Origin: Rhodococcus xishaensis
Lineage (GTDB): Bacteria > Actinomycetota > Actinomycetes > Mycobacteriales > Mycobacteriaceae
Assembly: GCF_004011825.1 (NCBI RefSeq)
Contig: NZ_RKLO01000001.1
Location: 643,575-707,574 of the forward strand
Length of the DNA: 64,000 nucleotides
Direction of reading: 5' to 3'
Below, piece after piece: positions 39,152-49,416 of the stretch; within the stretch, counting starts at the first letter, position 1, and the number at the start of each line of letters is the position of its first letter. Below the pieces are notes generated by a model, which saw only the letters and a program-made list of their open reading frames with translations, did not search any database and was not told the origin of the DNA. A program made the translations under genes and the position numbers.

Positions 39152-39913
39152 TCAGCCGAACCGGGTGGTGGTGAACTCGGGCGCCAGCGATGCGCTGCCG
39201 GACGCTACACGCTCGATGTCGTGGGCGGTGACCGGGAGGCTTCCGTCCAGGGCCGCCATGACCGCCGTAGTGACCGCTGGGGTGACCTCGTCGACTGTGA
39301 CATCGCGGCCGAGTTCGCGCGAGAGCGTCGTCACGCCGGCGTCGTGGATACCGCACGGAACGATGTTGTCGAAACCGCTCAGCGCGGCGTTGCAGTTGAG
39401 AGCGAAGCCGTGCATCGTGACCCCACGCTGGACTCGCACGCCGATTGCGGCGATCTTGCGCTCGGGCAGCCACCGCCCGTCGACCGTCGCGGCGGGAAGC
39501 CACACACCCGAGCGGCCCTCGACCCGGCCGCACAGCAGACCGAGGTCGGTGCACACAGTGATCAGTGCTTGTTCGATCCGCCGCACGTAGCTGACGACGT
39601 CGACGGGTTCGGCGAGCTTGACGATGGGGTAGCCGACCAGCTGCCCCGGGCCGTGCCAGGTGATCTTGCCGCCGCGGTCGACGTCGATGACCGGGGTGCC
39701 GTCGACTGGCCGGTCCTCCGGAGCGGTCCGGCGGCCGGCCGTGTAGACGGCGGGATGCTCGAGGAGGAGCAGCGTGTCGGGTCCCAGGTCGTCCGCGCGA
39801 GCGGTGGCGAGAACCCGCTGATGCTCCCAGGCCTGCATGTAGTCGACGTGTCCGAGGAGTTCGACGGACACCGGCTGGGAACTGGATCGGGCCGACGCGG
39901 TGGTACTGCGCAT
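39152..39913 (-). CDS. lipB: Octanoyltransferase LipB
   Basis: Transfers octanoyl from ACP to apo-E2 and GcvH proteins. The 253 residues contain [11 protein letters not shown], the lysine in [11 protein letters not shown], and the catalytic cysteine in [12 protein letters not shown] 39913 is chosen because the longer frame starts at an unsupported residue; its ribosome-binding site is weak. Spacing to lipA is 53 bp. Confidence 0.96.
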   Translation of the reverse strand: MRSTTASARSSSQPVSVELLGHVDYMQAWEHQRVLATARADDLGPDTLLLLEHPAVYTAGRRTAPEDRPVDGTPVIDVDRGGKITWHGPGQLVGYPIVKLAEPVDVVSYVRRIEQALITVCTDLGLLCGRVEGRSGVWLPAATVDGRWLPERKIAAIGVRVQRGVTMHGFALNCNAALSGFDNIVPCGIHDAGVTTLSRELGRDVTVDEVTPAVTTAVMAALDGSLPVTAHDIERVASGSASLAPEFTTTRFG

Positions 39914-39948
39914 GGGATAGACGTTACGCCCGCCGACCCGATGGTCCG

Positions 39949-40839
39949 TCACGGCTCGAGCGCGTACGCGAGGGCCGCGTCGATGCTCGGGTGCAGGAAC
40001 GAGAATCCCGCCTGTTCGAGGGCGGCCGGGACGGCGCGTTGTCCGGTCAGCACTGCCTCACGGCCGAATTCGCCGATCATTGCGGTAACCGCGAATCCCG
40101 GCACCATCCACGGCGCCGGGCGGCGGAGTGCGCGCCCCATGGCCGCATTGAACCGTGCGTTCGTGACGGGTTCCGGTGCGCACAGGTTCACCGGCCCTTG
40201 GACCTCGCCGTGGGTCAGGACGAACTCGATGGCGGCCACCTCGTCGGCGAGGGAGATCCACGACATGTACTGGCGGCCGCTCCCGAGCCGGCCACCGAGG
40301 CCGAACGAGTACAGCCGTCGCAAGCGGCCGAGCATCCCGCCGTGCGGAGACAGTACGGTCGCGGTGCGGATCGACACGGTGCGGACCCCGCCGTCGTAGG
40401 CAGGGGTGGTCGCGTCCTCCCAGTCCTGACAGACCTGCGCGAGGAAACCGCTGCCCGCCGACGAGCGCTCGTCGACAATCCGGTCTCCGGTGTCGCCGTA
40501 GTACCCGACGGCGCTGCCGTTGACGAGGACCGGCACCTGAGCCTCGACCACTGCATGCGCCAGCACGTCCGTCGTGGTGAGCCGACTATCGCGGATGGCC
40601 TGCTTGTAGGCCCCCGACCAACGCTTGTCGCCGATGCCCGCGCCGCACAGGTTGACCACTGCGTCGGCGCCGCGCAGCGCGCCCGCGTCGACGAACCCGG
40701 TCTCCGGATTCCACTCGAACTCGTCGCGGCCGGCCGGCGCGTGTCGCACAAGACGTGCGACGTCGTGGCCGGCGCCGCGCAGGGACTCGACGAGCGCCTT
40801 CCCGATCAGGCCGGACGATCCGGCGACGATCACACGCAT
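39949..40839 (-). CDS. TIGR01777 family NAD(P)-dependent epimerase
   Basis: A 296-residue short-chain dehydrogenase-like protein with the N-terminal Rossmann motif ([14 protein letters not shown]), [13 protein letters not shown], and a C-terminal TIGR01777/DUF1731 domain ending in [16 protein letters not shown]. It corresponds to Rv2216 in the lipB-dlaT interval; the substrate is unknown. ATG 40839 has GAGGAGG 5 bases upstream. Three 15-bp repeats lie directly upstream. Confidence 0.92.
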   Translation of the reverse strand: MRVIVAGSSGLIGKALVESLRGAGHDVARLVRHAPAGRDEFEWNPETGFVDAGALRGADAVVNLCGAGIGDKRWSGAYKQAIRDSRLTTTDVLAHAVVEAQVPVLVNGSAVGYYGDTGDRIVDERSSAGSGFLAQVCQDWEDATTPAYDGGVRTVSIRTATVLSPHGGMLGRLRRLYSFGLGGRLGSGRQYMSWISLADEVAAIEFVLTHGEVQGPVNLCAPEPVTNARFNAAMGRALRRPAPWMVPGFAVTAMIGEFGREAVLTGQRAVPAALEQAGFSFLHPSIDAALAYALEP

Positions 40840-40850
40840 GGCGTCCTCCT

Positions 40851-40895
40851 CGCTCTCGAACACACCGCTCTCGAACACACCGCTCTCGAACGCAC
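40851..40895. repeat. Three 15-bp tandem repeats upstream of the epimerase gene
   Basis: CGCTCTCGAACACAC in two identical copies (40851-40865, 40866-40880) and a third with one change (40881-40895). The array starts 12 bp beyond the ATG, just outside the ribosome-binding site. Confidence 0.95.
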
Positions 40896-40896
40896 A

Positions 40897-40930
40897 GAGG
40901 GGCACCATCCCTCGCGAGATGGTGCCCCTC
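40897..40930. terminator. 13-bp hairpin terminator between dlaT and the epimerase gene
   Basis: GAGGGGCACCATC pairs perfectly with GATGGTGCCCCTC across an 8-base loop. It lies 36 bp after the dlaT stop on the minus strand, so it would end the dlaT transcript. Confidence 0.82.
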
Positions 40931-40965
40931 GGTGAAGTATCACGTCGAGTTCGTGGCCCGGGGCC

Positions 40966-42684
40966 CTACAGTCCCAGGTCGGCCTCGAACGCCGCCTCCT
41001 CGAGGCGTTGCTTGATCGTCGTCAGGAAGCGACCCGCGTCTGCGCCGTCGACCAGGCGGTGGTCGTAGGTGAGCGGCAAGTAACACATCGAGCGGACGCC
41101 GATGGACTCGTTGCCGTTCTCGTCCTGCAGGACGACCGGACGCTTGACGATCGCGCCGGTACCCAGCATCGCCGCCTGCGGCGGAACCAGGATCGGGGTG
41201 TCGAACAGGGCGCCCTGGCTGCCGATGTTGGTGATCGTGAAGGTGCCGCCGGCCAACTCGTCCGGCTTGAGGCCACCGGACCGGGCGCGCTTGGCGATGT
41301 CGGCGATCGCGCGGGCGAGGCCGGCCAGCGAGAGGTCACCTGCGTTGTGGATCACCGGTGAGAGCAGGCCCTGCTCGGTGTCGACGGCGATGCCCAGGTG
41401 CTCGGCCGGGTGGTAGGTGATCTGCTTGGTGTCCTCGTCGTAGCTCGCGTTCACGTTCGGGTGAACCTTGAGCGCCTCGACGACAGCCTTCGCGAAGAAC
41501 GGCAGGAAGGTGAGATTCACGCCCTCGCGCTCGGCGAACTCGTCCTTGGCCTGCGCACGCAGTGTCGCGATCTTGGTGACGTCGACCTCGAAGGTCTGGG
41601 TCAACTGTGCCGTGGTCTGCAGTGACTCGCGCGTCTTGACCGCGGTGATCTGGCGGATGCGGTTGGCCTTTTGCGTGGTGCCGCGTAGGTGCGCCAACTC
41701 CGGACGGACCCCGGCGGTGGCGGCCGGCGTCGGAGCGGCCGGAGCGGCGGCCGGCGCGGGTGCGGGTGCGGGAGCTTTCGCGGCCTCGGCTGCGGCGAGG
41801 ACGTCCTGCTTGCGGATGCGGCCGCCGACACCGGTGCCCTTGACCGTCGACAGGTCGACATTGTTGTCCGCCGCGAGCTTGCGCACCAGCGGGGTTACGT
41901 ACGGGGTAGCGCCGGCCGACGACGGCTTGGTGACCGGGGCAGCAGGTGCCGGGGCGGCGGGGCCGGCTGGTGCCGGGGCGGCGGGGGCGGCAGCTGCAGG
42001 GGCAGGCGTGGGCTGCGGAGTGGGGGCCGGTGCCGGCGGGGGAGCCGAAGCAGCCGGGGCGCCGGAACCGACGACAGCGAGCTGGCCACCCACGCCGACG
42101 ACGTCGTCCTCCTGCGCGCTGATCTCCAGCAGCACGCCGGCGACGGGTGAGGGGATCTCAGTGTCGACCTTGTCGGTGGAGACCTCGAGGAGCGGCTCGT
42201 CCACGGCGACTTCGTCACCGACGGCCTTGAGCCAGCGGGTGACGGTGCCCTCGGTGACCGACTCACCGAGCTCAGGCATGGTGACCGAGGTGGACGCGGA
42301 TCCGGCGGGAGGAGTCGGGGCAGGAGCGGGAGTCGTCGGTGCCGGAGCTTGAGCGGCGGGCGCAGGGGAGGGCTCGGCAGCTGCGGGAGCCTGCGCTGCA
42401 GGTGTCTGTACGGCCGGAGCAGCGGCGGCGGGCGCGGCAGCCTCGCTGGCATCACCGATCACGGCCAGCTCTCCACCAATCGGGACGACGTCGTCCTCCT
42501 GCGCGACGATCTTCGTCAGGACGCCGGCGGAGGGGGACGGGATCTCGGTGTCGACCTTGTCGGTCGAGACCTCGAGGAGCGGCTCGTCTACTTCGACCGT
42601 GTCCCCTTCCTGCTTGAGCCACCGCGTGACAGTTCCCTCGGTGACAGACTCACCAAGGGCTGGCATCTGGACGGAGAAGGCCAT
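40966..42684 (-). CDS. dlaT: Dihydrolipoamide acyltransferase E2 (DlaT/SucB-type)
   Basis: Core E2 that carries acetyl groups from AceE to CoA. The 572 residues show two lipoyl domains with lysines K43 and K172 (both in [14 protein letters not shown]), long Ala/Pro-rich linkers, a subunit-binding domain ([17 protein letters not shown]), and the acyltransferase domain with the active-site HxxxDG in [12 protein letters not shown]. In mycobacteria the same protein also serves branched-chain complexes and peroxynitrite reduction. ATG 42684 has GAGGAGT 7 bases upstream. lipA and lipB lie just downstream. Confidence 0.96.
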   Translation of the reverse strand: MAFSVQMPALGESVTEGTVTRWLKQEGDTVEVDEPLLEVSTDKVDTEIPSPSAGVLTKIVAQEDDVVPIGGELAVIGDASEAAAPAAAAPAVQTPAAQAPAAAEPSPAPAAQAPAPTTPAPAPTPPAGSASTSVTMPELGESVTEGTVTRWLKAVGDEVAVDEPLLEVSTDKVDTEIPSPVAGVLLEISAQEDDVVGVGGQLAVVGSGAPAASAPPPAPAPTPQPTPAPAAAAPAAPAPAGPAAPAPAAPVTKPSSAGATPYVTPLVRKLAADNNVDLSTVKGTGVGGRIRKQDVLAAAEAAKAPAPAPAPAAAPAAPTPAATAGVRPELAHLRGTTQKANRIRQITAVKTRESLQTTAQLTQTFEVDVTKIATLRAQAKDEFAEREGVNLTFLPFFAKAVVEALKVHPNVNASYDEDTKQITYHPAEHLGIAVDTEQGLLSPVIHNAGDLSLAGLARAIADIAKRARSGGLKPDELAGGTFTITNIGSQGALFDTPILVPPQAAMLGTGAIVKRPVVLQDENGNESIGVRSMCYLPLTYDHRLVDGADAGRFLTTIKQRLEEAAFEADLGL

Positions 42685-42997
42685 TTCGTTTGACTCCTCG
42701 ACTGTTGTGTTCAGGTTGTTGAGTTTTTGTCGACTTGTGGTCGAAGACCATTGTGCTCGAGATGCCCCGAGATGCACGGTTGCGGTGACAATACGACGAT
42801 TCCGAGGTGCTTCACACCGATGGTGTGCAGGGCCTCGGAGTCGTCGTGCGCCGTGCTTCGCCCATCCTTTCATTGATGCGCCGACCGCGTGTCGCGCGGG
42901 GCGTGTCATCTGGACTTCTCGCCGCCGACCGTTTCGACTGGCAAAATCGGACAGATCGCCCCGCAGTTGGCCTGCGTGGCAGGGAGGAGAGGTTCAC

Positions 42998-43339
42998 GTG
43001 GGGCTGTTCGACAGGTTCACTCGCGCCAGGGCGCGAACGGTTTCGGCCGAGGTGTCCGACGCGCGTCACCTCGCAGACTGGGCTCGCTCGCGCTACGGCG
43101 TAGAGGCGTTCATCGAACCGGAGACCACGGTGACCGAGCTGACGGTGGTCCTCGTTGCGGCAAACGGGGAGTGGACGCGTCGCAAGGTCGGCGGTGAACG
43201 CGGTGCCAGGCGGCTCGGCCAGGAACTTCATATTCCCGTCTACGACGTCCGCAAGACCGGCTACCCGCAGCGGATGCGTGACTACGACGCCCGGCAGCGG
43301 ATCGAGCGCAAGCGCGCCCGCGCCCGCGAGTTCGAGTGA
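42998..43339 (+). CDS. Conserved hypothetical protein (113 residues)
   Basis: A basic cytoplasmic protein with SDARHLADWARSRYGVEAFIEP, a VTELTVVLVAANGEWTRR strand pair and a strongly Arg/Lys-rich C-terminal helix (QRIERKRARAREFE). GTG 42998 has AGGGAGGAGAGG just upstream. It sits between dlaT and pepA, convergent to the latter. I do not recognise a family. Confidence 0.72.
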   Translation: MGLFDRFTRARARTVSAEVSDARHLADWARSRYGVEAFIEPETTVTELTVVLVAANGEWTRRKVGGERGARRLGQELHIPVYDVRKTGYPQRMRDYDARQRIERKRARAREFE

Positions 43340-43396
43340 CGGGCAGCGGGACTTCCTCGCCACGCCGCCCGTTGCCGCCGCCTCCAGCCCAGGCGG

Positions 43397-43454
43397 GCGA
43401 TGTCCTCTAGCCGTGGCCGGCGATGTCCTCTAGCCGTGGTCGGCGATGTCCTCG
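43397..43454. repeat. 23-bp tandem repeat duplicating the pepA stop codon
   Basis: Two full 23-bp copies (43397-43419, 43420-43442; two differences) and the beginning of a third (43443 on) repeat the pepA 3' end. The copies recreate the last codons and the TAG stop of pepA downstream of the true stop at 43430-43432. Confidence 0.93.
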
Positions 43455-44950
43455 AGAACCGAGATCATGGTCCGAACCGGCACGCCGGTGCCGCCCTTGC
43501 CGGTGTACCCGAACGGCCCGCCGGTATTGAACGCCGGCCCGGCGACGTCGATGTGCGCCCACTGCACACCGTCTGCGACGAACTCCTTCAGGAAGATTGC
43601 TGCCGCAAGCATGCCCCCCGAGCGGTGTGAGGTGACGTTGGCCAGGTCCGCGACTCGAGACTTCAGGTCGGTGCGCAATTCGGCAGGCAGGGGCATGGGC
43701 CAGGCGTTCTCGCCTACTTCCTGTGAGATCGCGGCGACCCGGTCCCGGAATTCGTCGGTGCCCATGACACCGGGCGTGCGATTACCGAGCGCCACCACCT
43801 GCGCCCCCGTGAGCGTGGCCGTGTCGATCAGATAATCGGGCGCGTCCTCGCAGGCCCGCAAGATCGCGTCGGCGAGGATCAGGCGGCCCTCGGCATCGGT
43901 GTTGATGACCTCGACGGTGGTGCCGTCGTACTGGGTAAGGACGTCACCAGGGCGTTGCGCCGTAGCCGAGGGCATGTTCTCCGCCATCGGCACCCACGCC
44001 GTGACATCGACTGGCAGGCCCAGCTTGGCGGCGAGCACGACCGTCGCGACGACGGCGGCGGCACCACCCATGTCGGAGGTCATGTTCTCCATACCTGCGG
44101 CCGGCTTGATCGAGATGCCGCCGGTGTCGAACGTGACGCCCTTGCCGACGAGCGCGACCTTCTTGACACCGCGACGCTTCTTGGCCGAGTACGTCATCTG
44201 TACCAGGCGCGGCGGGCGAGACGATCCCTGGCCGACCCCGATGATCCCGCCGAACCCGGCCTTCGCGAGTTGCTTCTCGTCCAACACTTTGACCGTCAGC
44301 CCGGCGGCGGTGCCGACGGCCTTCGCTCGGGCAGCGAACTCGGAGGGGAAGAGGTGGCTGGGCGGGGTGTTGACGAGTTCACGGGCGGTGGCGACGGCCT
44401 CGGCAATCGCCGCCGACCTTGCCAGCGCGTCCTTGGACGTCTTTGCGCGCGGCGATTCGACGAGCAGTTCGACACGAGCGAGCGGCAATCCGTCGCCGTC
44501 CGGCGCGGACTTCGACTTGAATTCGCCGAAGTCGTACGCGCCGAGGTAGAAGCCCTCGGCCGCGGCACCGAGATCCGTATCGGAGAGCGTGGTTGCGGCC
44601 GTCGTGACACCGGAAAGGGCACGCGCAGCGACACCGGCAGACTTGCGGACCTGCTCCGCGTCGATCTCGTCGGCGGCGCCGAGTCCGACAGCGAGCACGC
44701 TCGACACAGGCAACTCGGTGGGGGCCGGGACACGGGTGAGTTCCTCCACCTTGCCGGTGGCGCCCACCGACTGCAGGTCGTCGACCAGATCCGCAAGTAC
44801 CTGTTCGTCCACCCCGGCGCCAACCAGCGCCTCGGGGCCGTCGGAACCGGTAGCCAGACCGATCACGAGAACGTCGACCCGCTTGCCGAGCGAACCGGAG
44901 AGCACCAGTTCGGGGCCCAGAAGGCGGGAGGGGAAAGCGGTTGCGGGCAC
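43430..44950 (-). CDS. pepA: Leucyl aminopeptidase (M17 family)
   Basis: A 506-residue cytosolic peptidase with a two-metal active site. The signatures are [14 protein letters not shown], the DMGG metal region, and the family motif NTDAEGRL. The N-terminal domain is variable. The gene ends inside the 23-bp repeat array, whose unit contains its own stop codon, so the downstream copy is an inactive 3' end duplication. Confidence 0.94.
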   Translation of the reverse strand: MPATAFPSRLLGPELVLSGSLGKRVDVLVIGLATGSDGPEALVGAGVDEQVLADLVDDLQSVGATGKVEELTRVPAPTELPVSSVLAVGLGAADEIDAEQVRKSAGVAARALSGVTTAATTLSDTDLGAAAEGFYLGAYDFGEFKSKSAPDGDGLPLARVELLVESPRAKTSKDALARSAAIAEAVATARELVNTPPSHLFPSEFAARAKAVGTAAGLTVKVLDEKQLAKAGFGGIIGVGQGSSRPPRLVQMTYSAKKRRGVKKVALVGKGVTFDTGGISIKPAAGMENMTSDMGGAAAVVATVVLAAKLGLPVDVTAWVPMAENMPSATAQRPGDVLTQYDGTTVEVINTDAEGRLILADAILRACEDAPDYLIDTATLTGAQVVALGNRTPGVMGTDEFRDRVAAISQEVGENAWPMPLPAELRTDLKSRVADLANVTSHRSGGMLAAAIFLKEFVADGVQWAHIDVAGPAFNTGGPFGYTGKGGTGVPVRTMISVLEDIADHG

Positions 44951-45063
44951 GAGTATCTCCTGCGTGTGACGATGCGAGTAGGGAAACGTGATGACCGAAG
45001 TCCGATGTTAGTGCCCAGAATGCGGTGCGGGAGTGCCGGCGGCGTCGGCTAGCGTTGTCGCCC

Positions 45064-46164
45064 ATGAGCGACGCGCAGCTGCTTCGGGGTCCCATCCATT
45101 CCGTCCACGTCGACCTCGGTGCCACATTTGCACCGTTCGGCGGGTGGGAGATGCCAGTCTCGTACGCCGGTACCGTCGCCGAGCACACCGCTGTGCGTGA
45201 GTCGGTGGGCGTGTTCGACGTGAGCCACCTCGGTAAGGCGCTCGTCAAGGGTGCCGGCGCAGCGGGCTTCGTCAACTCGACCCTCACCGCCGATCTCGCC
45301 AAGATCGGACCGGGCCGGGCCCAGTACACGCTGTGCTGCACCGAAACAGGCGGAGTCGTCGATGATCTGATCGCCTACTACGTCGCCGACGACGAGGTGT
45401 TCCTCGTGCCGAACGCAGCCAACACCGCCGATGTCGTCGCGCGTCTGCAGGCCGTCGCGCCGGTGGGGCTCGAGATCACCGATCAGCACCGCGACTACGG
45501 TGTGTTCGCTGTCCAGGGGCCGAGGTCCGCCGAGGTCCTCACGGCACTGGGTCTGCCCACCGACATCCCGTACATGGCCTTCGTGGACGCCGATTGGAAC
45601 GGCGCGCCTGTCCGGGTGTGCCGCAGCGGCTACACCGGTGAGCGGGGCTACGAACTGGTGCCGCGCTGGGCCGACAGTGAGGCGCTCTTCCGGGCGTTGG
45701 TCGACGCCGTCCGCGCCCACGGCGGTGAGGTCGCGGGCCTGGGCGCCCGCGACACCCTCCGAACCGAGGCGGGTTACCCGCTGCACGGGCACGAACTGTC
45801 GCTCGAAATCTCTCCGCTGCAGGCGCGGTGTGGCTGGGCGATCGGATGGTCCAAACCCCAGTTCTTCGGCCGCGATGCGCTCGTCGCAGAGAAGGAGGCC
45901 GGCCCGGCCCGGCGTCTGTGGGGGATCAAGGCCCTCGACCGGGGGGTGCTGCGTCAGGGGCAGGCCGTCTCGCGTGACGGTGCCGCGATCGGGGAGACGA
46001 CGTCGGGCACGTTCTCGCCGACTTTGAAGGTCGGCATAGCGCTTGCCTTGCTCGACACCTCCGCGGACCTGTCGGCCGGCGACGAGGTCACCGTCGACGT
46101 GCGTGGACGTACCCTTCGCTGCGAGGTCGTCACCCCTCCGTTCGTGCCGGTTCACACCAAGTAA
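45064..46164 (+). CDS. gcvT: Glycine cleavage T protein (aminomethyltransferase)
   Basis: Transfers the methylene group from the H-protein lipoyl arm to tetrahydrofolate in glycine cleavage. The 366 residues contain [20 protein letters not shown], the FAVQGP region and [15 protein letters not shown] 45064 is chosen over 45025. LipA/LipB (38-40 kb) would lipoylate its H-protein partner. It is followed after 50 bp by ilvE in the same direction. Confidence 0.95.
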   Translation: MSDAQLLRGPIHSVHVDLGATFAPFGGWEMPVSYAGTVAEHTAVRESVGVFDVSHLGKALVKGAGAAGFVNSTLTADLAKIGPGRAQYTLCCTETGGVVDDLIAYYVADDEVFLVPNAANTADVVARLQAVAPVGLEITDQHRDYGVFAVQGPRSAEVLTALGLPTDIPYMAFVDADWNGAPVRVCRSGYTGERGYELVPRWADSEALFRALVDAVRAHGGEVAGLGARDTLRTEAGYPLHGHELSLEISPLQARCGWAIGWSKPQFFGRDALVAEKEAGPARRLWGIKALDRGVLRQGQAVSRDGAAIGETTSGTFSPTLKVGIALALLDTSADLSAGDEVTVDVRGRTLRCEVVTPPFVPVHTK

Positions 46165-46214
46165 CGCTCCATACCTGGCAAGCGGCGAATCTCCGTTCGA
46201 TAGGATTCCGGCTC

Positions 46215-47351
46215 ATGACAGACGGCCTCGAATTCGTGCTCACCCAGCATCCTTCCCCCGCGACCGACGAGGCGCGGCGCGGGATTCTGGAGTCGCCCGG
46301 GTTCGGCCGGTACTTCACCGATCACATGGTCTCGATCATGTACACCGAGGGCCGGGGTTGGCACGACGCCGAGGTTGTGCCGTACGGCCCCCTCGAGCTC
46401 GACCCTGCCGCGATGGTGCTGCACTACGGGCAGGCGATCTTCGAGGGCCTCAAGGCGTACCGTCAGCCGGACGGCAGTATCGGGTCGTTCCGTGTCACCG
46501 CCAACGCCGAGCGCATGCGCGACTCGGCTCGCCGGCTGGCGATGCCGGAACTGCCCGACGAGCTGTTCGTGGGTTCTATCGAAGCGCTGCTCGAGGTGGA
46601 CGAGGCGTGGGTTCCCGCCGCCGGCAGCGAAGACGCGTTGTACTTGCGTCCTTTCATGTACGCCAGCGAGGTCGGTCTGGGCATTCGTCCGGCCAAGCAG
46701 TACCGCTACCTGCTGATCGCGTCTCCGGCTGGCGCCTACTTCCCGCGCGGGGTCAAGCCCGTGAGTGTGTGGCTGTCGCGCGAGTACGTGCGGGCCGCCC
46801 CAGGCGGCACCGGAGCCGCCAAGTTCGCCGGCAACTATGCGGGGTCCCTGCTCGCGCAGGCGGAGGCCGCAAACCATGGCTGCGACCAGGTGGTGTGGCT
46901 CGACGCGATCGAGCGCAAGTATGTCGAAGAGATGGGTGCGATGAACCTGTTCTTCATCTTCGGCTCGGGCCCCGAGGCTCGCTTGGTGACGCCTTCGCTG
47001 TCCGGATCGCTGCTGCCGGGCATCACCCGGGACTCTCTGGTGACTCTCGCGACCGATGCCGGTTTCGCTGTCGAGGAGCGCAGGATCAGTACCGATGAGT
47101 GGACCGAGAAGGCTCTGTCGGGGGAGCTCACCGAGGTGTTCGCGTGTGGCACCGCAGCCGTCATCACCCCTGTCGCCTGGGTCAAATCAGCCGAGGGCGA
47201 GTTCACGATCGGCGACGGCGAGCCCGGCAAGATCTCGATGGCACTACGCGACACTCTCACCGGCATCCAGCGTGGCACTTTCGCCGACACCCACGGCTGG
47301 ATGACCACGCTGCGCAACGCGCCTGCGCACGACGGACAGGGGGTTGGCTGA
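46215..47351 (+). CDS. ilvE: Branched-chain amino acid aminotransferase IlvE
   Basis: A 378-residue PLP enzyme, the final transaminase for Leu, Ile and Val. The signatures are [13 protein letters not shown], the PLP lysine in [14 protein letters not shown], and the late GTAAVITPV and [15 protein letters not shown]. The ATG start has a weak ribosome-binding site. Its stop codon lies inside the left arm of a long hairpin shared with cobS. Confidence 0.95.
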   Translation: MTDGLEFVLTQHPSPATDEARRGILESPGFGRYFTDHMVSIMYTEGRGWHDAEVVPYGPLELDPAAMVLHYGQAIFEGLKAYRQPDGSIGSFRVTANAERMRDSARRLAMPELPDELFVGSIEALLEVDEAWVPAAGSEDALYLRPFMYASEVGLGIRPAKQYRYLLIASPAGAYFPRGVKPVSVWLSREYVRAAPGGTGAAKFAGNYAGSLLAQAEAANHGCDQVVWLDAIERKYVEEMGAMNLFFIFGSGPEARLVTPSLSGSLLPGITRDSLVTLATDAGFAVEERRISTDEWTEKALSGELTEVFACGTAAVITPVAWVKSAEGEFTIGDGEPGKISMALRDTLTGIQRGTFADTHGWMTTLRNAPAHDGQGVG

Positions 47352-47399
47352 CGGGCCTGTCGGCCGATGGTTCGGGAACTGGCCGTTGGCCCGTCAGCC
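47346..47399. terminator. Bidirectional hairpin spanning the ilvE and cobS stop codons
   Basis: A 12-bp perfect inverted repeat (47346-47357 with 47388-47399) encloses a 30-base loop that can pair further. The left arm contains the ilvE TGA (47349-47351) and the right arm contains the cobS TGA on the opposite strand. It would terminate both converging transcripts. Confidence 0.75.
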
Positions 47400-48155
47400 T
47401 CCGAGCAGGAACCCGACAGCGGTCGCCGCGACCGTGAACTCGACAGCGGCGCCGAGCACGTCGCCGTTGATGCCTTCGAAGCGCCGGACGCAGTGCCGCA
47501 CCAGCAGCACGGCGGCGGCCAGGGCCACGGCCACCACGAGCGGGCCCTGCCACCACCGGTCCGGGACCGCCCACGCGGCGGCGACGACCAATGCCGTGCC
47601 CCACATCGCCGCAGCCCACGACGGCTGAGAACCTGCCACAAGCGCACCGAAACCGTGTTCACTGGACGCGGGAATCCCACGGCGGCAAGCGAATACGACC
47701 GCGACCCGCCCCGCAGTGAGGGCGACGGCCACCGCGAACCAGGAGCTGTAGGCCGCCAGTGTCCCGAAGGCTAGAGCTTGGACGCCGATCGTCACGACCA
47801 GCGCGGTGACCCCGAATGGGCCGGCACTGCCGCTGTGCATGATCTGGCGTGCCCGCTCGGGCGGCCCGTAGCAACCGAGGCCGTCGGCGGTGTCGGCGAG
47901 ACCGTCGATGTGCATGCCGCGGGTGACAAGTGCCAGGGCCCCGACGGTCAGCAGGCCCGCGAGTGCCGGTTCGAGGCGGCCCCACTGCAGCAGCCAGAGC
48001 AAGCCGGCCGCGACAGCCCCTAGTACCACGCCCACCACGGGGGCCGCGGCGATTGCGCGTCGGCCCTCGGGGCGACCGATGTCGCGCGGGCCGCGGACCG
48101 GCAGCACCGTCAACCAGGACAGGGCCAGTGCCAGCCCGGTGACCGCGCTCCGCAC
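47394..48155 (-). CDS. cobS: Adenosylcobinamide-GDP ribazoletransferase CobS
   Basis: Membrane enzyme that joins adenosylcobinamide-GDP and alpha-ribazole, the last steps of cobalamin assembly. The 253 residues have several helices and the signature GMHIDGLADTADGLGCYGPPERA, plus RRFEGINGDVLGA near the C-terminus. GTG 48155 is chosen because it aligns with mycobacterial CobS and lies 2 bases after the cobT stop; the longer frame would run through the cobT tail repeats. Confidence 0.94.
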   Translation of the reverse strand: MRSAVTGLALALSWLTVLPVRGPRDIGRPEGRRAIAAAPVVGVVLGAVAAGLLWLLQWGRLEPALAGLLTVGALALVTRGMHIDGLADTADGLGCYGPPERARQIMHSGSAGPFGVTALVVTIGVQALAFGTLAAYSSWFAVAVALTAGRVAVVFACRRGIPASSEHGFGALVAGSQPSWAAAMWGTALVVAAAWAVPDRWWQGPLVVAVALAAAVLLVRHCVRRFEGINGDVLGAAVEFTVAATAVGFLLGG

Positions 48156-48157
48156 GA

Positions 48158-49387
48158 TCAGTCCGATCCCGTTCCGGCGTCCACGGCTGGGTGGTGTTCG
48201 GCGTCCACGGCTGGGTGGTGTTCGGCGTCCACGGCTGGGTGGTCTTCGGCGTCCACGGCTGGGTGGTCTTCGGCGTCCACGGCTGGGTGGTCTTCGGCGT
48301 CCACGCCGGTGTTGTCGCTCACGCCGGCCTCGGCGAACGTCGCCATGTGCGCCAGAGTTGCCACGGCCCCCTGGAGCACCGGCAGGGCCATGATGGCGCC
48401 CGAGCCCTCGCCGAGGCGCATGTTCAACTCGAGAATCGGTTCGAGACCGAGGTGCCGCAGGGCGATCGTGTGGGCCGGTTCGGTGGAGCGGTGGCCGGCG
48501 ACCCACCACTCGCGAGCGCCGGGGGCGAACTCCTCGGAGATGAGCGCGGAGGCGGTGACGACGAGACCGTCGAGGATTACCGGTGTGCGGCGGACGGCGG
48601 CCTGCGCGAGGAACCCGGCCATCGCGGCCAGGTCGGCTCCCGAGACCGTACGGAGCAGACCGACGGCGTCGCGGGTGTAGGAGCGCGCTCGCCGCAATCC
48701 ATCACGGATAGCGGCCGTCTTGAGCATCCATCCGGCGTCATCGATGCCGGTGCCGCGTCCGACGGCAGCGACCGGCTCGGTGTCTGTGATCGCGGCGATC
48801 AGGGTCGCGGCAGGCGTCGTATTGCCGATGCCCATGTCACCGACGATCAGCAGGTCGGCACCGGAGTCGACCTCCTCATCGGCGATCGCACGGCCCGCCG
48901 CGATCGCGCGCAGGGTCTCCTCGTCGGTCATCGCGTCCTCGCGGTCGATCGACCCGGACGACCGGCGCACCTTGTAGGCCGAGACCGACGGGTCGGTATC
49001 CGCGTCGACCGCCATATCGAGCACGCGCACCCCGGCACCGGCGTTGTCGGCGAGCACGTTGATCGCCGCCCCGCCGGCGCGGATGTTCGCGACCATTTGG
49101 GCTGTTACCTCGGTCGGAAACGCCGATACTCCGCCCTGCGCGATGCCGTGGTCGCCGGCGAACACGATCACGCGGGGTCGTTGGAACATCCGGGGTGGGC
49201 AGACGCCCTGGCAGGAGGCCACCCACACGGAGAGCTCCTCGAGTCGGCCCAGTGAGCCGGACGGCTTGGTCAGCAGTACCTGTCGGGCCTGCGCCTGTGC
49301 TCGGATCTCGGGGTCCGGCGGAGCGGGTGGTTCGAAGTCGGGAGCCGGCGGAATCACGGATTCGCTTGTCACGCTGGGGCCTTTCAT
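48158..49387 (-). CDS. cobT: Nicotinate-nucleotide-dimethylbenzimidazole phosphoribosyltransferase CobT
   Basis: Makes alpha-ribazole phosphate for the lower cobalamin ligand. Signatures are [32 protein letters not shown], and [12 protein letters not shown]. Residues 1-25 are variable. ATG 49387 or GTG 49372 can start it, because a 17-bp duplication gives each an AAAGG site; I list the ATG. The C-terminus carries five 8-residue repeats ([16 protein letters not shown]) absent from the usual family ending. It reads directly into cobS. Confidence 0.94.
   Translation of the reverse strand: MKGPSVTSESVIPPAPDFEPPAPPDPEIRAQAQARQVLLTKPSGSLGRLEELSVWVASCQGVCPPRMFQRPRVIVFAGDHGIAQGGVSAFPTEVTAQMVANIRAGGAAINVLADNAGAGVRVLDMAVDADTDPSVSAYKVRRSSGSIDREDAMTDEETLRAIAAGRAIADEEVDSGADLLIVGDMGIGNTTPAATLIAAITDTEPVAAVGRGTGIDDAGWMLKTAAIRDGLRRARSYTRDAVGLLRTVSGADLAAMAGFLAQAAVRRTPVILDGLVVTASALISEEFAPGAREWWVAGHRSTEPAHTIALRHLGLEPILELNMRLGEGSGAIMALPVLQGAVATLAHMATFAEAGVSDNTGVDAEDHPAVDAEDHPAVDAEDHPAVDAEHHPAVDAEHHPAVDAGTGSD
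48178..48297 (-). repeat. Five 24-bp tandem repeats encoding the CobT tail
   Basis: Five copies of a 24-bp unit (starts at 48178, 48202, 48226, 48250, 48274), nearly identical, coding for five D-A-E-D/H-H-P-A-V units in frame. The opposite strand also reads without stops. Confidence 0.97.
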
Positions 49388-49411
49388 TCTCGGCGGCCTT
49401 TCATTCTCGGC
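49378..49411 (-). repeat. 17-bp tandem duplication of the cobT ribosome-binding site
   Basis: Two identical copies of GGCCTTTCATTCTCGGC (49378-49394, 49395-49411). Read on the minus strand each contains ATGAAAGG; the upstream copy opens a six-residue leader frame (MKGRRE then stop) and the downstream copy holds the in-frame ATG of cobT. Confidence 0.95.
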
Positions 49412-49416
49412 TTCGA

